Source: Candidatus Gottesmanbacteria bacterium RIFCSPHIGHO2_02_FULL_39_14 (GTDB lineage: Bacteria > Patescibacteriota > Microgenomatia > 2-02-FULL-39-11). From it: DNA of 41,047 nt. The stretch is from the NCBI GenBank assembly GCA_001779205.1, contig MFJM01000023.1:38865-79911 (forward strand), in the 5' to 3' direction. How positions within the stretch are numbered: the first letter of the stretch is position 1; each line of letters starts with the position of its first letter. Positions 9,863-20,339 of the stretch are shown here, in pieces. The notes beneath the pieces were generated by a model. The model saw only the letters and a list, made by a program, of their open reading frames with translations. It had not been told where the DNA came from and did not search any database. A program made the translations under genes and the position numbers.

Positions 9863-10975
9863 CTATATTCGGGCAGTATTAACAATAGTAGTATAGATTA
9901 TTTCGGCAGATTTTTCCCAATTGAAGTATTTGGCACGTTCGAGGCCTTTATTGACTAGACCGGTTCTTAATTGTCTATCGAAACAGACTTTTTCTAATAA
10001 ATTAGCCAGTTGTCTGATATTTTTCGGGTCAAAAAATAGACCGGCCGGACCTACAATTTCAGGAAGAGAAGATGTTTTGGCCACAAGTACAGGACAACCG
10101 CAACTCATAGCTTCAATAACCGGAATACCGAATCCTTCATAAAATGAGGGCAAGACAAAACAAAGAGACTGACGATAGAGTGAAACCAGTTTGCTGTCCT
10201 TGATAAAATCCGTGAAAATTACTTTTTTTTCCAGAGCCAGTCTTTTAACTAAAGCAAAAATATCCCGGTAAAGCCAGCCCTTTTTACCGACGATAGTTAA
10301 TTTTAGATCTCTTTTTCTGGCAAGAATGGAGAAAGCCTTGATTAAACCGGTGATATTTTTTCGCGGCTGAAGTGTACCGACGAATAGAATATTATTATTA
10401 ACCTTCCTTTTGGCGGACGGAGTAAAAACCTGCCGGTCTATACCCGGATAGGCAACAATAATTTTTTCGGGATCAATTCCGTAATGCTTGACTAATTCGC
10501 CTTTAGAAAACTGGCTTATGGTGATTATCATTTCGGCTTTTTGAACGGAAAAATGTGTCCAATATTTCAGCTTAAACAGGTCGCCTTTTTTAAAAAGTTC
10601 CGGATAATAAAGGTAGGACAAATCTAAGACTAAGATAATTCTTTTAACATTGGTTAGTAAGGGAGCATAATGAGAAATCGAAAAAAGCAGTAAGGGTTTA
10701 TCGGCAGTCCTTTTCAAATGAAAAGGTAAAGCAAACTGGCTCCAGAGAAAAGAAGGTTTTATGACAATATACTGCCAATAAGGCGCGGAGGGGGGCAGGT
10801 CGGATAAGGGCTTGTACTTAAGATAGATTTGAAAATGAATTTTATCTTTGTTGAGAATATTAATTCTATAAATTCCCCAAAGAATCTCGAAAGAATAGCG
10901 GCCGATTCCGACCCGGTGAGCGATATTGGCTTCATTGGCATCAATAGCGATAAACTGTTGAGATTTATTTTTCAT
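9863..10975 (-). CDS. Glycosyltransferase family 4 (start trimmed relative to the supplied ORF 9863..11038)
   Basis: GT4 motifs [17 protein letters not shown] and [26 protein letters not shown] at 10975 ([30 protein letters not shown]) leaves an 11-bp overlap with the upstream gene; the longer ORF would overlap it by ~74 bp. Confidence 0.88.
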   Translation of the reverse strand: MKNKSQQFIAIDANEANIAHRVGIGRYSFEILWGIYRINILNKDKIHFQIYLKYKPLSDLPPSAPYWQYIVIKPSFLWSQFALPFHLKRTADKPLLLFSISHYAPLLTNVKRIILVLDLSYLYYPELFKKGDLFKLKYWTHFSVQKAEMIITISQFSKGELVKHYGIDPEKIIVAYPGIDRQVFTPSAKRKVNNNILFVGTLQPRKNITGLIKAFSILARKRDLKLTIVGKKGWLYRDIFALVKRLALEKKVIFTDFIKDSKLVSLYRQSLCFVLPSFYEGFGIPVIEAMSCGCPVLVAKTSSLPEIVGPAGLFFDPKNIRQLANLLEKVCFDRQLRTGLVNKGLERAKYFNWEKSAEIIYTTIVNTARI

Positions 10976-12065
10976 AAAGCTCTTCATAGATTTGAATGAT
11001 TTTTTTGGCAGAGGTGCTCCAATTGAAGCGATTGGCATTCTGATAGCCTTTCTTTATTAACTTTTTTCTTAATATATTATCAGTCCAAACTTTAACCAGT
11101 GCATTGATAATAGCCTCTTCAGATTCAGGGTCTACTATATAAGCACTATTTCCGGATACCTCTTTTAAAGATCCCCGATTACTGGTAATTACCGGACAGC
11201 CACATTTCATTGCTTCTATAACCGGCAATCCGAAACCTTCATAAAGTGAGGGATAAATGAAGATTGAAGCGCCGGAATATAACGCAGGCAAATCAGAACC
11301 GACTATATTATTGATGACTTTTATATTTGACCGGGATGCTATTTTTTCTGACAAACCAATGATTACCAATTGAACTGAGTATTTTAATTTTTTGAAAGCA
11401 GCCACTACCCTTTTGAGGTTTTTACGCGGATCATTTGCCCCTATAAAAAGAAAATAGGGGCGACGGATCCGATATTTGGACAATATTTTAGAAACAGAAT
11501 TTCGGGAAAATTTTTTAAATATTTCGTGGACCCCAGGATAAACGACTTTTATTGAATTTTGAGGAAGATGTAAAACTTCTACCAAGTCATTTCTGGTACT
11601 CACCGAATCAGCCAAAATTATTTTACACTCCGCTGAAACACGATTCATACGTCTTTTTTGGGTCTCAATTATTCTTTTAGCGGAGTACTCCGGATATTTA
11701 TAGATAACCAGATCGTGAACAGTAGTGATTTTTTTAGCCCTGGCGGGTATCTGAATCCAATCGGATGAATGATAAATATCAACAGAACCCAGTAAAAGCT
11801 CAAGGGGAAAGATATGCTTCCTATTCCAAATAAAATCAGCGGCCGATTGCGGAAGGGGAAATGAACGAATTTCAAGGCGAGAATTAATGGATTTAATATC
11901 CGTAAGAAATTTATCGATAAGATGTTTTTTTCTTAAGGAATAGCCGAAGAAGAGGTAATCGTTTTTTTTATCATTTTTAACTAAGGCAATTACCAGATTA
12001 CGCATATAATTGGCAACACCTGTTCCCTCATATGCTATTTGGGAAATGTCGATGGCTATTTTCAT
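10965..12065 (-). CDS. Glycosyltransferase family 4
   Basis: 366 aa; IDISQIAYEGTGVANYMRNLV, FLFIGANDPRKNLKRVV, PSLYEGFGLPVIEAMKCGCPVITS. Confidence 0.9.
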   Translation of the reverse strand: MKIAIDISQIAYEGTGVANYMRNLVIALVKNDKKNDYLFFGYSLRKKHLIDKFLTDIKSINSRLEIRSFPLPQSAADFIWNRKHIFPLELLLGSVDIYHSSDWIQIPARAKKITTVHDLVIYKYPEYSAKRIIETQKRRMNRVSAECKIILADSVSTRNDLVEVLHLPQNSIKVVYPGVHEIFKKFSRNSVSKILSKYRIRRPYFLFIGANDPRKNLKRVVAAFKKLKYSVQLVIIGLSEKIASRSNIKVINNIVGSDLPALYSGASIFIYPSLYEGFGLPVIEAMKCGCPVITSNRGSLKEVSGNSAYIVDPESEEAIINALVKVWTDNILRKKLIKKGYQNANRFNWSTSAKKIIQIYEELYEK

Positions 12066-12802
12066 AAAATTTTAATGATAAAAATTTGGCGATAGACAGG
12101 CGGCTGATTCATTCTGATCATAAAAGGTAAGGCAATTAACATGATTTTGCGGAAGAATATAGTTAGCAGTATATTTTTAGTCATCCAACCTTTCATAAGA
12201 AATTCCCTTAACTTTAAGTTTTCGTTGTTTAAAATCGATATCTTTATTTTTTTGTTCCAACTTACGGCAGCTTTTTCTATAAACATAACAATTTCTTCCT
12301 TTTCCGGTAATCCCAGTTTAAGCTGTTCTTCAAAAAATTGATATTTTTTTTTAAATTTTTTACGGTAATATTTACTTAACATTTTATCCTGAAGATAGGC
12401 AGGTTGTCCGCAGGGAACAGCCAGACAGACCAGCTTTTCGGCTAACCTTAACATTTCCTGAATGGCTTTTTGGCGGCTGTTTTTGTTTAAATGCTCCAAA
12501 GTATCAACGGAGACTACTACATCAAAAACACGGTCGGCAAAAGGAAGTTTTTCCGCCCTGGCTTTAATTCTATCCAAAAGATGGTGGAAGGGCGGACGGA
12601 ACTTAATATCGCAACCGGTAACTTTATAGCCGATATAGGGGGCGATCCCCAATCCTCCGGATCCGATATCCAAAACTTGGGGCTGGCGGCCCAATTTTTT
12701 TATTTCGGACACAACAGGCAAATATCTTAAGGCCACTTCAGGATGCCAACCCTGCCAAAAAAACAAACCTTTTAGAAGATTAATTAAACGGTTGTTTCTC
12801 AT
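12062..12802 (-). CDS. Class I SAM-dependent methyltransferase
   Basis: 246 aa; VLDIGSGGLGIAPYIGYKVTGCDI, FDVVVSVDTLEHLNKNSR. Confidence 0.8.
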   Translation of the reverse strand: MRNNRLINLLKGLFFWQGWHPEVALRYLPVVSEIKKLGRQPQVLDIGSGGLGIAPYIGYKVTGCDIKFRPPFHHLLDRIKARAEKLPFADRVFDVVVSVDTLEHLNKNSRQKAIQEMLRLAEKLVCLAVPCGQPAYLQDKMLSKYYRKKFKKKYQFFEEQLKLGLPEKEEIVMFIEKAAVSWNKKIKISILNNENLKLREFLMKGWMTKNILLTIFFRKIMLIALPFMIRMNQPPVYRQIFIIKIL

Positions 12803-14180
12803 AGCGATAAATAAACCCTACTCCGGGGAAATCCTTTACCTGAACTTTTCTGAACCCGCCTGAAGACAGAACAGACAATACTTTTTTGTCGGGATCGGTA
12901 AGATCGGAAAGATAATTGTAGTAATAAATTTCATCATAAGCAGAAAATTGATTTGTTAGTTCCGGTATGTTTTTGTTCTCTATGCGGAAATCTCTGGCAA
13001 CCCCTATTCCATTCAAGTAACCCCGGTTATACCAAATAAACGGCGCAAATGGTTCAGGAAATGCAAAAACGACCAAAGGCTCATCTTTTTTAACCTTATT
13101 AATCCATTCGACCGACTGGCGCCAATTTTCCCTCTGAAAACGCGGATTAAGGTAATACAGAGAAAGACCCATGAGGGAGGTTAATAATACCACGACAATC
13201 TTAGGTAGGTAGATTTTTTTAAATGGTACAACATTGTTAGAAGCGATGATCAAATAAAAAAAGGGCAACAAAAAAATCAGCCTTTGAGGTGCTACCAAAG
13301 GAAAAAAGACAGATATAAAAAAAATGATTAAGAAGGGTGTGAGAAAATAAGCCAGTAATATCCTGCCATTTTTTATTTTTCGCACAGACCAACAGCTTAT
13401 CGCAAAAGACAAAACCGACGGGAAAAGGATGAGAGCATATAGCAAGTTATTATCAAATGAGGCTTTACCGATAATGAATTTGGCCAGGGTTAATGGCACA
13501 ACTTTAACTACCTTTTCGGAAACAACGTCGGTCCAGCCGGTTAAAGCCCCGGAGAAGCCGACCTGGAGCTGTCTGAACAAATTCGGCAGCCAGGGAAGAA
13601 AAAAAAGTACGGCTATGATCTGAGATTTGAGGACCTTGAAAAAGAAATTGGGGAAAAATATTTTCGCAACAAATAACTGGCCTAACAAAAGAAAAAAGGC
13701 AAAATAATTGGTATATAACAGAAGAATATTAATTAAGGTAAAAAACAAAATTTCCTGTTTAAGAAATAAATAGGAAGATATTAGGGAAAGAGCGGTAAAC
13801 AGCATATAAGGTCTGACTTCCTGGGAGTAATATATATGGTAGGGAGACACCGCCAATAATAAAGCGGCCACGAAAGCTTCTGATTTATATTTTAATAATC
13901 CGGCTATTTTATAAAGCAGAAAAACGGAAAAAGTTCCCATTAATACCTGAGGCAGACGGGCAAAAATTTCGCTTGTGCCTAACTTCAGCCAGAAATAAAG
14001 CAAGATATGATATAAAGGAGGATGGAAGTCGGCGGCTAAATCAAACTGCTCCTTTAAAGGCCGGACAGATTCGATCATTTGAGCCGCCTCGTCCAGCCAA
14101 AAGCTCTGGTTGAGATTAACCAGTCTTAAGAGAAAGCTGATAATAAGAATTATCAGTATTATTATTTTTTTTCTGCCCAT
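12780..14180 (-). CDS. GT39/PMT_2-like multi-pass membrane glycosyltransferase
   Basis: 466 aa; RLVNLNQSFWLDEAAQMIESV with early acidic DE motif, HPPLYHILLYFWLKLGTSEIFARLPQVLMG, many TMs. Confidence 0.8.
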   Translation of the reverse strand: MGRKKIIILIILIISFLLRLVNLNQSFWLDEAAQMIESVRPLKEQFDLAADFHPPLYHILLYFWLKLGTSEIFARLPQVLMGTFSVFLLYKIAGLLKYKSEAFVAALLLAVSPYHIYYSQEVRPYMLFTALSLISSYLFLKQEILFFTLINILLLYTNYFAFFLLLGQLFVAKIFFPNFFFKVLKSQIIAVLFFLPWLPNLFRQLQVGFSGALTGWTDVVSEKVVKVVPLTLAKFIIGKASFDNNLLYALILFPSVLSFAISCWSVRKIKNGRILLAYFLTPFLIIFFISVFFPLVAPQRLIFLLPFFYLIIASNNVVPFKKIYLPKIVVVLLTSLMGLSLYYLNPRFQRENWRQSVEWINKVKKDEPLVVFAFPEPFAPFIWYNRGYLNGIGVARDFRIENKNIPELTNQFSAYDEIYYYNYLSDLTDPDKKVLSVLSSGGFRKVQVKDFPGVGFIYRYEKQPFN

Positions 14181-14851
14181 ATTAAATACAGGGAGGCATC
14201 GGAATTTTTTGATACAGGCCAGAATTTATCCTCAATAAAAATTATAAGATTACCAACTAGCGAAAACACGGCTAAGATTAATCTTCCTAAAATATTTTTA
14301 CCGGCAAGCCGATTGGCCAGAAGTAAAAGAGTATATTCCGTGACACTGGCAAATGGTCCCAGGATGGGAAAGAATTTTAAAGTCCGGAAATCATATTTTT
14401 TAATTAATAATTTTAAACCGGGAGCGGTAAAACGCTGGAAGTCGCCGGGGGAAGGATGGAACGGCCAGAGACCATGAGTGGAAAGAATTAACGATCCCTT
14501 TTTTTTAAGAATACGCTGACACTCTCTCAAATATAGATCTACATTATTGACATGTTCCAGAACCTGAGTAGACAGAATAACATCGGCAAAATTATTTTTC
14601 AGCGGCAAGGGCATATCCTCTTTAATATGAATATCGGCAATCTTGTTTTTGCCGATGTCAACTTTAAGGTAACGATTAGGTCTTATGTTGAATAGATTTT
14701 CATAAGGAGCATTGCCACAACCATAGTCAATGATAATTGAATTAGGGGGAATATAATTCGCAATAATCTTTAATAATCCATAAAGTCGTTTCAGAACAAA
14801 AAAATCGTGTTGCCAAAAAGGCGGATTTATTCTTTTAGATTTATTAACCAT
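14162..14851 (-). CDS. Class I SAM-dependent methyltransferase
   Basis: 229 aa; IIDYGCGNAPYENLF, ADVILSTQVLEHVNNVDLYLRECQRILKKKGSLILSTHG. Confidence 0.88.
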   Translation of the reverse strand: MVNKSKRINPPFWQHDFFVLKRLYGLLKIIANYIPPNSIIIDYGCGNAPYENLFNIRPNRYLKVDIGKNKIADIHIKEDMPLPLKNNFADVILSTQVLEHVNNVDLYLRECQRILKKKGSLILSTHGLWPFHPSPGDFQRFTAPGLKLLIKKYDFRTLKFFPILGPFASVTEYTLLLLANRLAGKNILGRLILAVFSLVGNLIIFIEDKFWPVSKNSDASLYLIWAEKK

Positions 14852-15665
14852 ATTTTTTCTTCAGAGAATAAAATCTAACTAACCAGATATAGGTTATTTC
14901 AAAAAGGGCTATTTTCCAGCTCCTGAAGCCAGCAAAGAGCAGGCCGCGCCAAAAATAGAGAAGCAGGAATTTTAAGGTTTCACTAAGTCCCGTCAGGATG
15001 GGATATTGATAAGTTCTTTTAATTTCAAGAAAAAGGGGGGAATGATATTTATCAGGGATATTAAAGAGCGGTAATCTGTCAAGATATTTTAGCTGTTCAG
15101 CCTGAAGGTGCGCCCAGTTATTCCATTTGCTGACAAACATGGATAAGGTGAAGTTGTCATAGGAAGGAGAATGGATAACCGTCAAATCATTCCGCAAACA
15201 CATCCGGCCATAAGAACGGGGATACTCATGGGAAATACCGATCATATACAAGAGATTTTTCTTAAAAAGTGACGGTTTTAAAGTTTTGGCAAACGGACCA
15301 TTTTTTATTAATCCCTGTTTATCCGGATACGGCCAGGAAAAACTATAAGCATCACAGCTTGTTGAATTGGCTAATTGAGGAATAGTTTTTACTAATTTAG
15401 CGCTTAATACTTCATCTGCGTCTATTTGAAGTATCCAATCACCTGAAGCCTTTTGGTAGGAAAAAGGCCGATGAAATTCCGCCTCACCAACAAAATTTCT
15501 GACATAAATCTTTGCTCCGAAATCACGGGCTATCTGAAGACTTTTATCCCGACAGGGCCCGTCGTGAATGATGATTATTTCCGAGGCTATTTGTTTTAAA
15601 CTCTTAAGACATTTAAATAGAACCGCCTCTTCATTATGAATAACCAGACAAGCAGAAATTTTCAT
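14844..15665 (-). CDS. Glycosyltransferase family 2 (WaaE/KdtX-like)
   Basis: 273 aa; ISACLVIHNEEAVLFKCLKSLKQIASEIIIIHDG, GDWILQIDADEVLS. Confidence 0.85.
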   Translation of the reverse strand: MKISACLVIHNEEAVLFKCLKSLKQIASEIIIIHDGPCRDKSLQIARDFGAKIYVRNFVGEAEFHRPFSYQKASGDWILQIDADEVLSAKLVKTIPQLANSTSCDAYSFSWPYPDKQGLIKNGPFAKTLKPSLFKKNLLYMIGISHEYPRSYGRMCLRNDLTVIHSPSYDNFTLSMFVSKWNNWAHLQAEQLKYLDRLPLFNIPDKYHSPLFLEIKRTYQYPILTGLSETLKFLLLYFWRGLLFAGFRSWKIALFEITYIWLVRFYSLKKKYG

Positions 15666-16327
15666 TATTTTTTTTGAGCACAGATAAAAAACTGTTTGCC
15701 GAATAAATAATGCAAAAGTCTAAGTTTGAGATAAATCCTTAAGAACGGCGGCCAAAGAGGCAAATATTTAACTTTGGTAGAATACGGGAGAAAAGGATAG
15801 CGATGATCCATTATGGTAAAACCGATAGTTAACAGTACTTCAGTCAGACTGGCATAAGTTATGGCGACTTTATGATCAAAAAAATCCCAATAGGATGAAC
15901 CTACCAGGGAGATATCAGGCTGCATGATCAGCAAACGGCCGCCTGATTTAAGGACGACAAATGATTCGTTAAGAAGTCTAAAAATATCTTCCTTACTGTC
16001 CAAATGCTCCAAAAGATTACTCATGAAAATTACGTCAAGGGAATTTTTAGGGAAAATACTATTAAGAAATTTAACGGGAGCAATTTTTACGGTAATATCC
16101 TTATTTGCCTTTTTAATGATATCTTTATTGATATCAACGGCATATTTTTTATGGGCTTTAATATTATTGATAAATTCACAATTCCCGGCTCCGATATCAA
16201 CAACCGTATCCTTTTTATTAACATACTTCTGCAGGAAATCACGGCATAAAATTTGCCATAAGACAACCTTCCTTATTCTTTCATAAGTTGTAAATCGGGT
16301 ATCGTATAATTTTTTGACGTCAATCAT
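15665..16327 (-). CDS. Class I SAM-dependent methyltransferase
   Basis: 220 aa; VVDIGAGNCEFINNI, LDVIFMSNLLEHLDSKEDIFRLLNESFVVLKSGGRLLIMQPD. Confidence 0.85.
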   Translation of the reverse strand: MIDVKKLYDTRFTTYERIRKVVLWQILCRDFLQKYVNKKDTVVDIGAGNCEFINNIKAHKKYAVDINKDIIKKANKDITVKIAPVKFLNSIFPKNSLDVIFMSNLLEHLDSKEDIFRLLNESFVVLKSGGRLLIMQPDISLVGSSYWDFFDHKVAITYASLTEVLLTIGFTIMDHRYPFLPYSTKVKYLPLWPPFLRIYLKLRLLHYLFGKQFFICAQKK

Positions 16328-16371
16328 AGACTAAAGGTTAATCCGGCGTGTCATAATGAGCTATTTTACTA

Positions 16372-18453
16372 TTAATTCACCCTTTTTAACAAAACAGCTT
16401 CCCCTTTTTGGATTTCAATACGGAAACTACCTTCCACTAATAAATCTTCGACCAGATTTTTAGTTTTTTCCAGATTTAAGGGTGCAAATTTATTGGGTCC
16501 GTCATGGAAATCAACGGCGATATATTGAGCATTCTTTATTTCCGGCAGGAGGTAAATTTCCTTCCTTTGGGATAAATGCGGAAAAAGACTGTTTTGGGTG
16601 GCGACAGCGGGATTTTCCGGGACGAATCCGACGAGACTGTCGGCATTTTTCATCCATTCTTCCTTCCGGTAGAGTGAGTGCTTGAAAACCGAATGGATCG
16701 GAGCAGTGAAAATAATATCCTGAAAAATGGTTGCGGAAATAAGCAGAAGGGAGGCGAAAGTTATAATTTTTAATCTTTTTCGGGGATATAATTTTATTAA
16801 TCTGACTACGGCAAAAAGAGAAGCTACCGGAAAGAGAATCGCAATCGGAGCCGCGTGATGATTGACATTTTGCCAGACGGTGAACTGCGGACCGGAGTAT
16901 AAAAAACGCATCAGAAACTGCTCAATTGAGGGAATTAGAACAGACAAGGGAGAGAGCAAGGGCAGATAGGCAAAAGAAGAAAGTGAAGACATTAATGTCC
17001 GGATTTTTTCCCGGGGCGAAAAAACGGATTTAACCATAAACATCGGATCTTTGATAAGCAAAGCTATAAATTCAGCCGGGGTTTTGGCATTACCTGATAA
17101 ATGAGCATGCTGGTAAATCCCCTTTTCGGAAATAGCCGGCATAAAGAATTCAGTCAAAAAAAAGAAAAATGCTACGCAAACAACTAAGAGAATTATGGCC
17201 GGTTTTTTTCTTTTATAAAAAAAATAAAGCGGGAATGAAAGGGCGGCGGCTAAGAGGCTGAATTCTTCTTTGGTAATCAAAAGGCCTATTATGGATAACA
17301 ATAACAGCTTATTTTTTTCTTTTTTTGCGGCAGCATAGAAAAAAAGAGCCAAAAATAAAGGTATAATTGTTGCTTCATGAAATTCATTTAAGATACTCCA
17401 TTGAGTGCCGAGGAAAAACAAATAGGAGAAAACCAGTGAAAAAGAAAAAAAACTGTGTCTGATTTCAGCTTTGGCCAATAAGTAAAGAGGATAAGCTGAT
17501 GCTACAACCAAAAAGGCTTGAGAAATTAGAAGCATATCAGGATGTGACCAAATCCTGTAGAAAAGAGCATAAACTAGAAGGATGGGAGAGAAATGATTGG
17601 CCAGAAAGTTCACGAAGTTGAGGGTGCTGAAGGGATATTCCAGCCGGCTTAATTTCCAGATTATCTGGTCAAAATAGCCCAGATCCCAGCCGAAGGTCAG
17701 GAAATGATGGTGAGAGGAAACGGCAATAAAAGCGTAAATAATAAAGATTATAAATAGAAATACTGAAAGAAAAATCAGATCCCAGCTCAGACTGTGATGC
17801 TTAAAAAGAGTAGTTACGGCAGCCACACTATCCGCGACGGTCAATTTCTTACCGGCCAAATGATTCCTGCCCTGATAAGATATCGGAACTTCGACTATGG
17901 GGATTTTAGCTTTGACAAGTTTAACGGTAATTTCCGGCTCAAAGTCAAAACGGGAAGATTTAATCTCCATTTTTTTAACGAAAACGGACGGCAGAAGTTT
18001 ATAACCGCATTCCATGTCTGAAAGTTTTGTTCGGTATAAAAAATTGGTTATAAAAGTCAGCAGTTTATTACCCAGTCGGTAAAAAAAGGGCATTTTTACC
18101 TTGGTTTTCGAGAAGCGGTTGCCGTAAACGGCGTTTTTTCCGTTAGCTTTTTTTAATAGGGCGGGAATATCATCCGGATTATATTCTAGATCGGCATCCT
18201 GAATCAGAAGATAATCGCCGGTTGAATTTTTGATGCCTTGGGTTACAGCATAACCTTTGCCTTTATTTTTCCGGTAAGAAATAAGTTTAAGACCGGGAAA
18301 TTTTTTTATTATGCTGAGCGATTTATCAGTGGAACCGTCATTAACGACAATAATTTCTTTTTTCCAGGAAATATTAAGATGCAGCAGTTTCTCTAAAACA
18401 AAAGATATGGTTTTTTCTTCATTAAAGACGGGGATAATAATTGAAAGTTTCAT
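16372..18453 (-). CDS. Fusion: polyprenyl-phosphate (DPM1/DPG-like) GT2 domain + C-terminal DUF2079 membrane domain
   Basis: 693 aa. N-term LSIIIPVFNEEKTISFVLEKLL...VVNDGSTDKS...LIQDADLEYNPDDI...YGNRFS...DMECGYKLLPS; C-term HHHFLTFGWDLGYFDQIIWKLSR...NFLANHFSPILLVYALFYRIW...LFFLGTQWSILNEFHEATIIPLFLALFFY (DUF2079-type). Confidence 0.85.
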   Translation of the reverse strand: MKLSIIIPVFNEEKTISFVLEKLLHLNISWKKEIIVVNDGSTDKSLSIIKKFPGLKLISYRKNKGKGYAVTQGIKNSTGDYLLIQDADLEYNPDDIPALLKKANGKNAVYGNRFSKTKVKMPFFYRLGNKLLTFITNFLYRTKLSDMECGYKLLPSVFVKKMEIKSSRFDFEPEITVKLVKAKIPIVEVPISYQGRNHLAGKKLTVADSVAAVTTLFKHHSLSWDLIFLSVFLFIIFIIYAFIAVSSHHHFLTFGWDLGYFDQIIWKLSRLEYPFSTLNFVNFLANHFSPILLVYALFYRIWSHPDMLLISQAFLVVASAYPLYLLAKAEIRHSFFSFSLVFSYLFFLGTQWSILNEFHEATIIPLFLALFFYAAAKKEKNKLLLLSIIGLLITKEEFSLLAAALSFPLYFFYKRKKPAIILLVVCVAFFFFLTEFFMPAISEKGIYQHAHLSGNAKTPAEFIALLIKDPMFMVKSVFSPREKIRTLMSSLSSFAYLPLLSPLSVLIPSIEQFLMRFLYSGPQFTVWQNVNHHAAPIAILFPVASLFAVVRLIKLYPRKRLKIITFASLLLISATIFQDIIFTAPIHSVFKHSLYRKEEWMKNADSLVGFVPENPAVATQNSLFPHLSQRKEIYLLPEIKNAQYIAVDFHDGPNKFAPLNLEKTKNLVEDLLVEGSFRIEIQKGEAVLLKRVN

Positions 18454-19526
18454 TTTTTCAGAAGATTGCCCATGTTTTTTTCATAAAGAGGAATAATTTT
18501 ATGCCAGGAAAATTTTTCTGCCTGACGTCTGGGAAAATTTCCGAAATTTATATTTAACGCCTGATCAAGTGATTTGGCATAAGCGGTAATACTGTTTTGA
18601 CGGAAATAAAGTCCAGCTTTCCCTATTATTTCCCGACGGTAGCCCGCGGGGGCTACTACCGGCAAATTGCAAGCTAAAGTTTCCAGATAGACATTGCCGA
18701 AAGCTTCATTTTCTACTGAGGCAAGACTGAATAATTTGCCCACCCGATAATAATGAGGGATATCTGTTAGGGAAACCGGTATTATTTTGAACCTGGAGTT
18801 GCCCAGAAGGGTATTGCCAAGACTAGAAAGTTTTTTGAATAAGGGACCGCTTCCTAAGATCAAAAGAGAGGCTTTTTTCTTCATTGCGGTCACCGCCTTG
18901 ATAGTCAGTTCCAGACGCTTGTTAGGGGTTAAAGCGGCGGCAGCAATAATAACAGGAGGCGGAAGATAAATTCTGGCAGGAGATATCCGGGGATTAAACA
19001 TTTCCAAATCAACACCGTTAGGGATAGTAACAATTCTAACTTCGGGTTCTCTTTTTTTTGCCCACTCCTCTCCCCTTTTCGTCAAGGCAATAAACAGATC
19101 CGGCTTTAACAGTAAATTCCAGGCATCATCCCGACCGATACCGGCTCTGCCGATAATCACCAATTTACATTTCTTGATAAAAGAAATTATTTTGCAGATT
19201 AAAGTCTGCCAGCCTCCGTTGACGGGAATAAGAATATCGAACCTCGATTTCAATAAAAACGGAATTGCGAAAATAGTAAAAAAGAGAATCTGCAGGCTCC
19301 AATCGTCAAGATAGAATTTGCGCAATAATCCTGTAGAAGAATCGGGCAGTTTAGAAAAAAGAACCGGCAGAGAAATTATTTGATATTTTCCAGAATTCTT
19401 ATTATTACCACCCTGGATAAGAGTAATTTGATGATGATAGCCTAATCTTTTACACAACTCTTCCGTGGACCGCTCAGCTCCTCTCTGAATGAGTCCCTGA
19501 TATATATTCAGAAAAATTATTCTCAT
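18450..19526 (-). CDS. Glycosyltransferase family 4
   Basis: 358 aa; GLIQRGAERSTEELCKRLG, AAALTPNKRLELTIKAV, SVENEAFGNVYLETLACNLPVVAP. Confidence 0.88.
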   Translation of the reverse strand: MRIIFLNIYQGLIQRGAERSTEELCKRLGYHHQITLIQGGNNKNSGKYQIISLPVLFSKLPDSSTGLLRKFYLDDWSLQILFFTIFAIPFLLKSRFDILIPVNGGWQTLICKIISFIKKCKLVIIGRAGIGRDDAWNLLLKPDLFIALTKRGEEWAKKREPEVRIVTIPNGVDLEMFNPRISPARIYLPPPVIIAAAALTPNKRLELTIKAVTAMKKKASLLILGSGPLFKKLSSLGNTLLGNSRFKIIPVSLTDIPHYYRVGKLFSLASVENEAFGNVYLETLACNLPVVAPAGYRREIIGKAGLYFRQNSITAYAKSLDQALNINFGNFPRRQAEKFSWHKIIPLYEKNMGNLLKK

Positions 19527-19529
19527 TAT

Positions 19530-20339
19530 TTAACTTATAAATTTTCTTTTAATTTTTTTAATAGGAGTAATTAAAAAGGCTAAAAGATAATAAATGAAGG
19601 TTCTGTTCGACTTGACATCAGGAATAATTGACGGTCGGCTTTTGAAAAATATCTCAGGAATTTCGCGGTTAGGAATTAGACTGCCAAGTTCAATTTTATA
19701 CTTTTGGCGGTTGAGCACATCGAATAAAAATCTTCCTTTGGCTGATCTTTGAAGATACATGGCATGAAATATTCTTTCTTCAATAAAGGCAAAGCGGTCT
19801 TTAACATTTTCTTTTATCGACCGGCCGTTTTGAGCAAAATATTCAGCCGGATATTCGCCTTTTACCTGCAATTTTGGAAAATGATTCTTATTAATTAGCC
19901 TCAATACATAATGACCGATTCTACCAAACTGATGGTAAATACCGACTGACTCGTCCTGGCAATGATAAATATCTCCAAGAAGGTCGTAGCGGTGAATTAT
20001 TATTCCGTCTAAATCCGGGCGGCTACGGATGACAGAGATTACTTTTTCAGCGGTTTTTGTAGGATAGACCTCATCCGCATCAACAATCCACAGCCATCCT
20101 TTTTTGATCATTTCAGCCTGTTCCTGGCGATAGGCAGTGAGAAGTTCCGGAGTGGCCTGTTTTTTCGGCCGGAAAATAATTTTGGGACTTTTAAAGATTT
20201 TGATGATTTCTATGGTTTTATCGGTCGACCCCGTGTCAAAAATAATAAATCTATCTACATAAGACAAAATCGAGGAAATTGAATACCAAACAAAGCGGTC
20301 TTCATTTTTAACAATCATGCAGGCGGTTATTTCATCCAT
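19530..20339 (-). CDS. Glycosyltransferase family 2
   Basis: 269 aa; EITACMIVKNEDRFVWYSISSIL, IFDTGSTDKTIEI, WLWIVDADEVYPT. Confidence 0.85.
   Translation of the reverse strand: MDEITACMIVKNEDRFVWYSISSILSYVDRFIIFDTGSTDKTIEIIKIFKSPKIIFRPKKQATPELLTAYRQEQAEMIKKGWLWIVDADEVYPTKTAEKVISVIRSRPDLDGIIIHRYDLLGDIYHCQDESVGIYHQFGRIGHYVLRLINKNHFPKLQVKGEYPAEYFAQNGRSIKENVKDRFAFIEERIFHAMYLQRSAKGRFLFDVLNRQKYKIELGSLIPNREIPEIFFKSRPSIIPDVKSNRTFIYYLLAFLITPIKKIKRKFIS

Noticed and set aside
10976-11038. N-terminal extension MPIASIGAPLPKKSFKSMKSF of the 9863..11038 ORF
   Set aside because: Lies within the conserved C-terminus of the upstream GT4 gene; the ATG at 10975 gives a normal GT4 N-terminus.
15924-16286. Plus-strand 120-aa and 81-aa ORFs in two frames
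   Set aside because: Antisense to the methyltransferase at 15665..16327; no motif and no independent promoter evidence.
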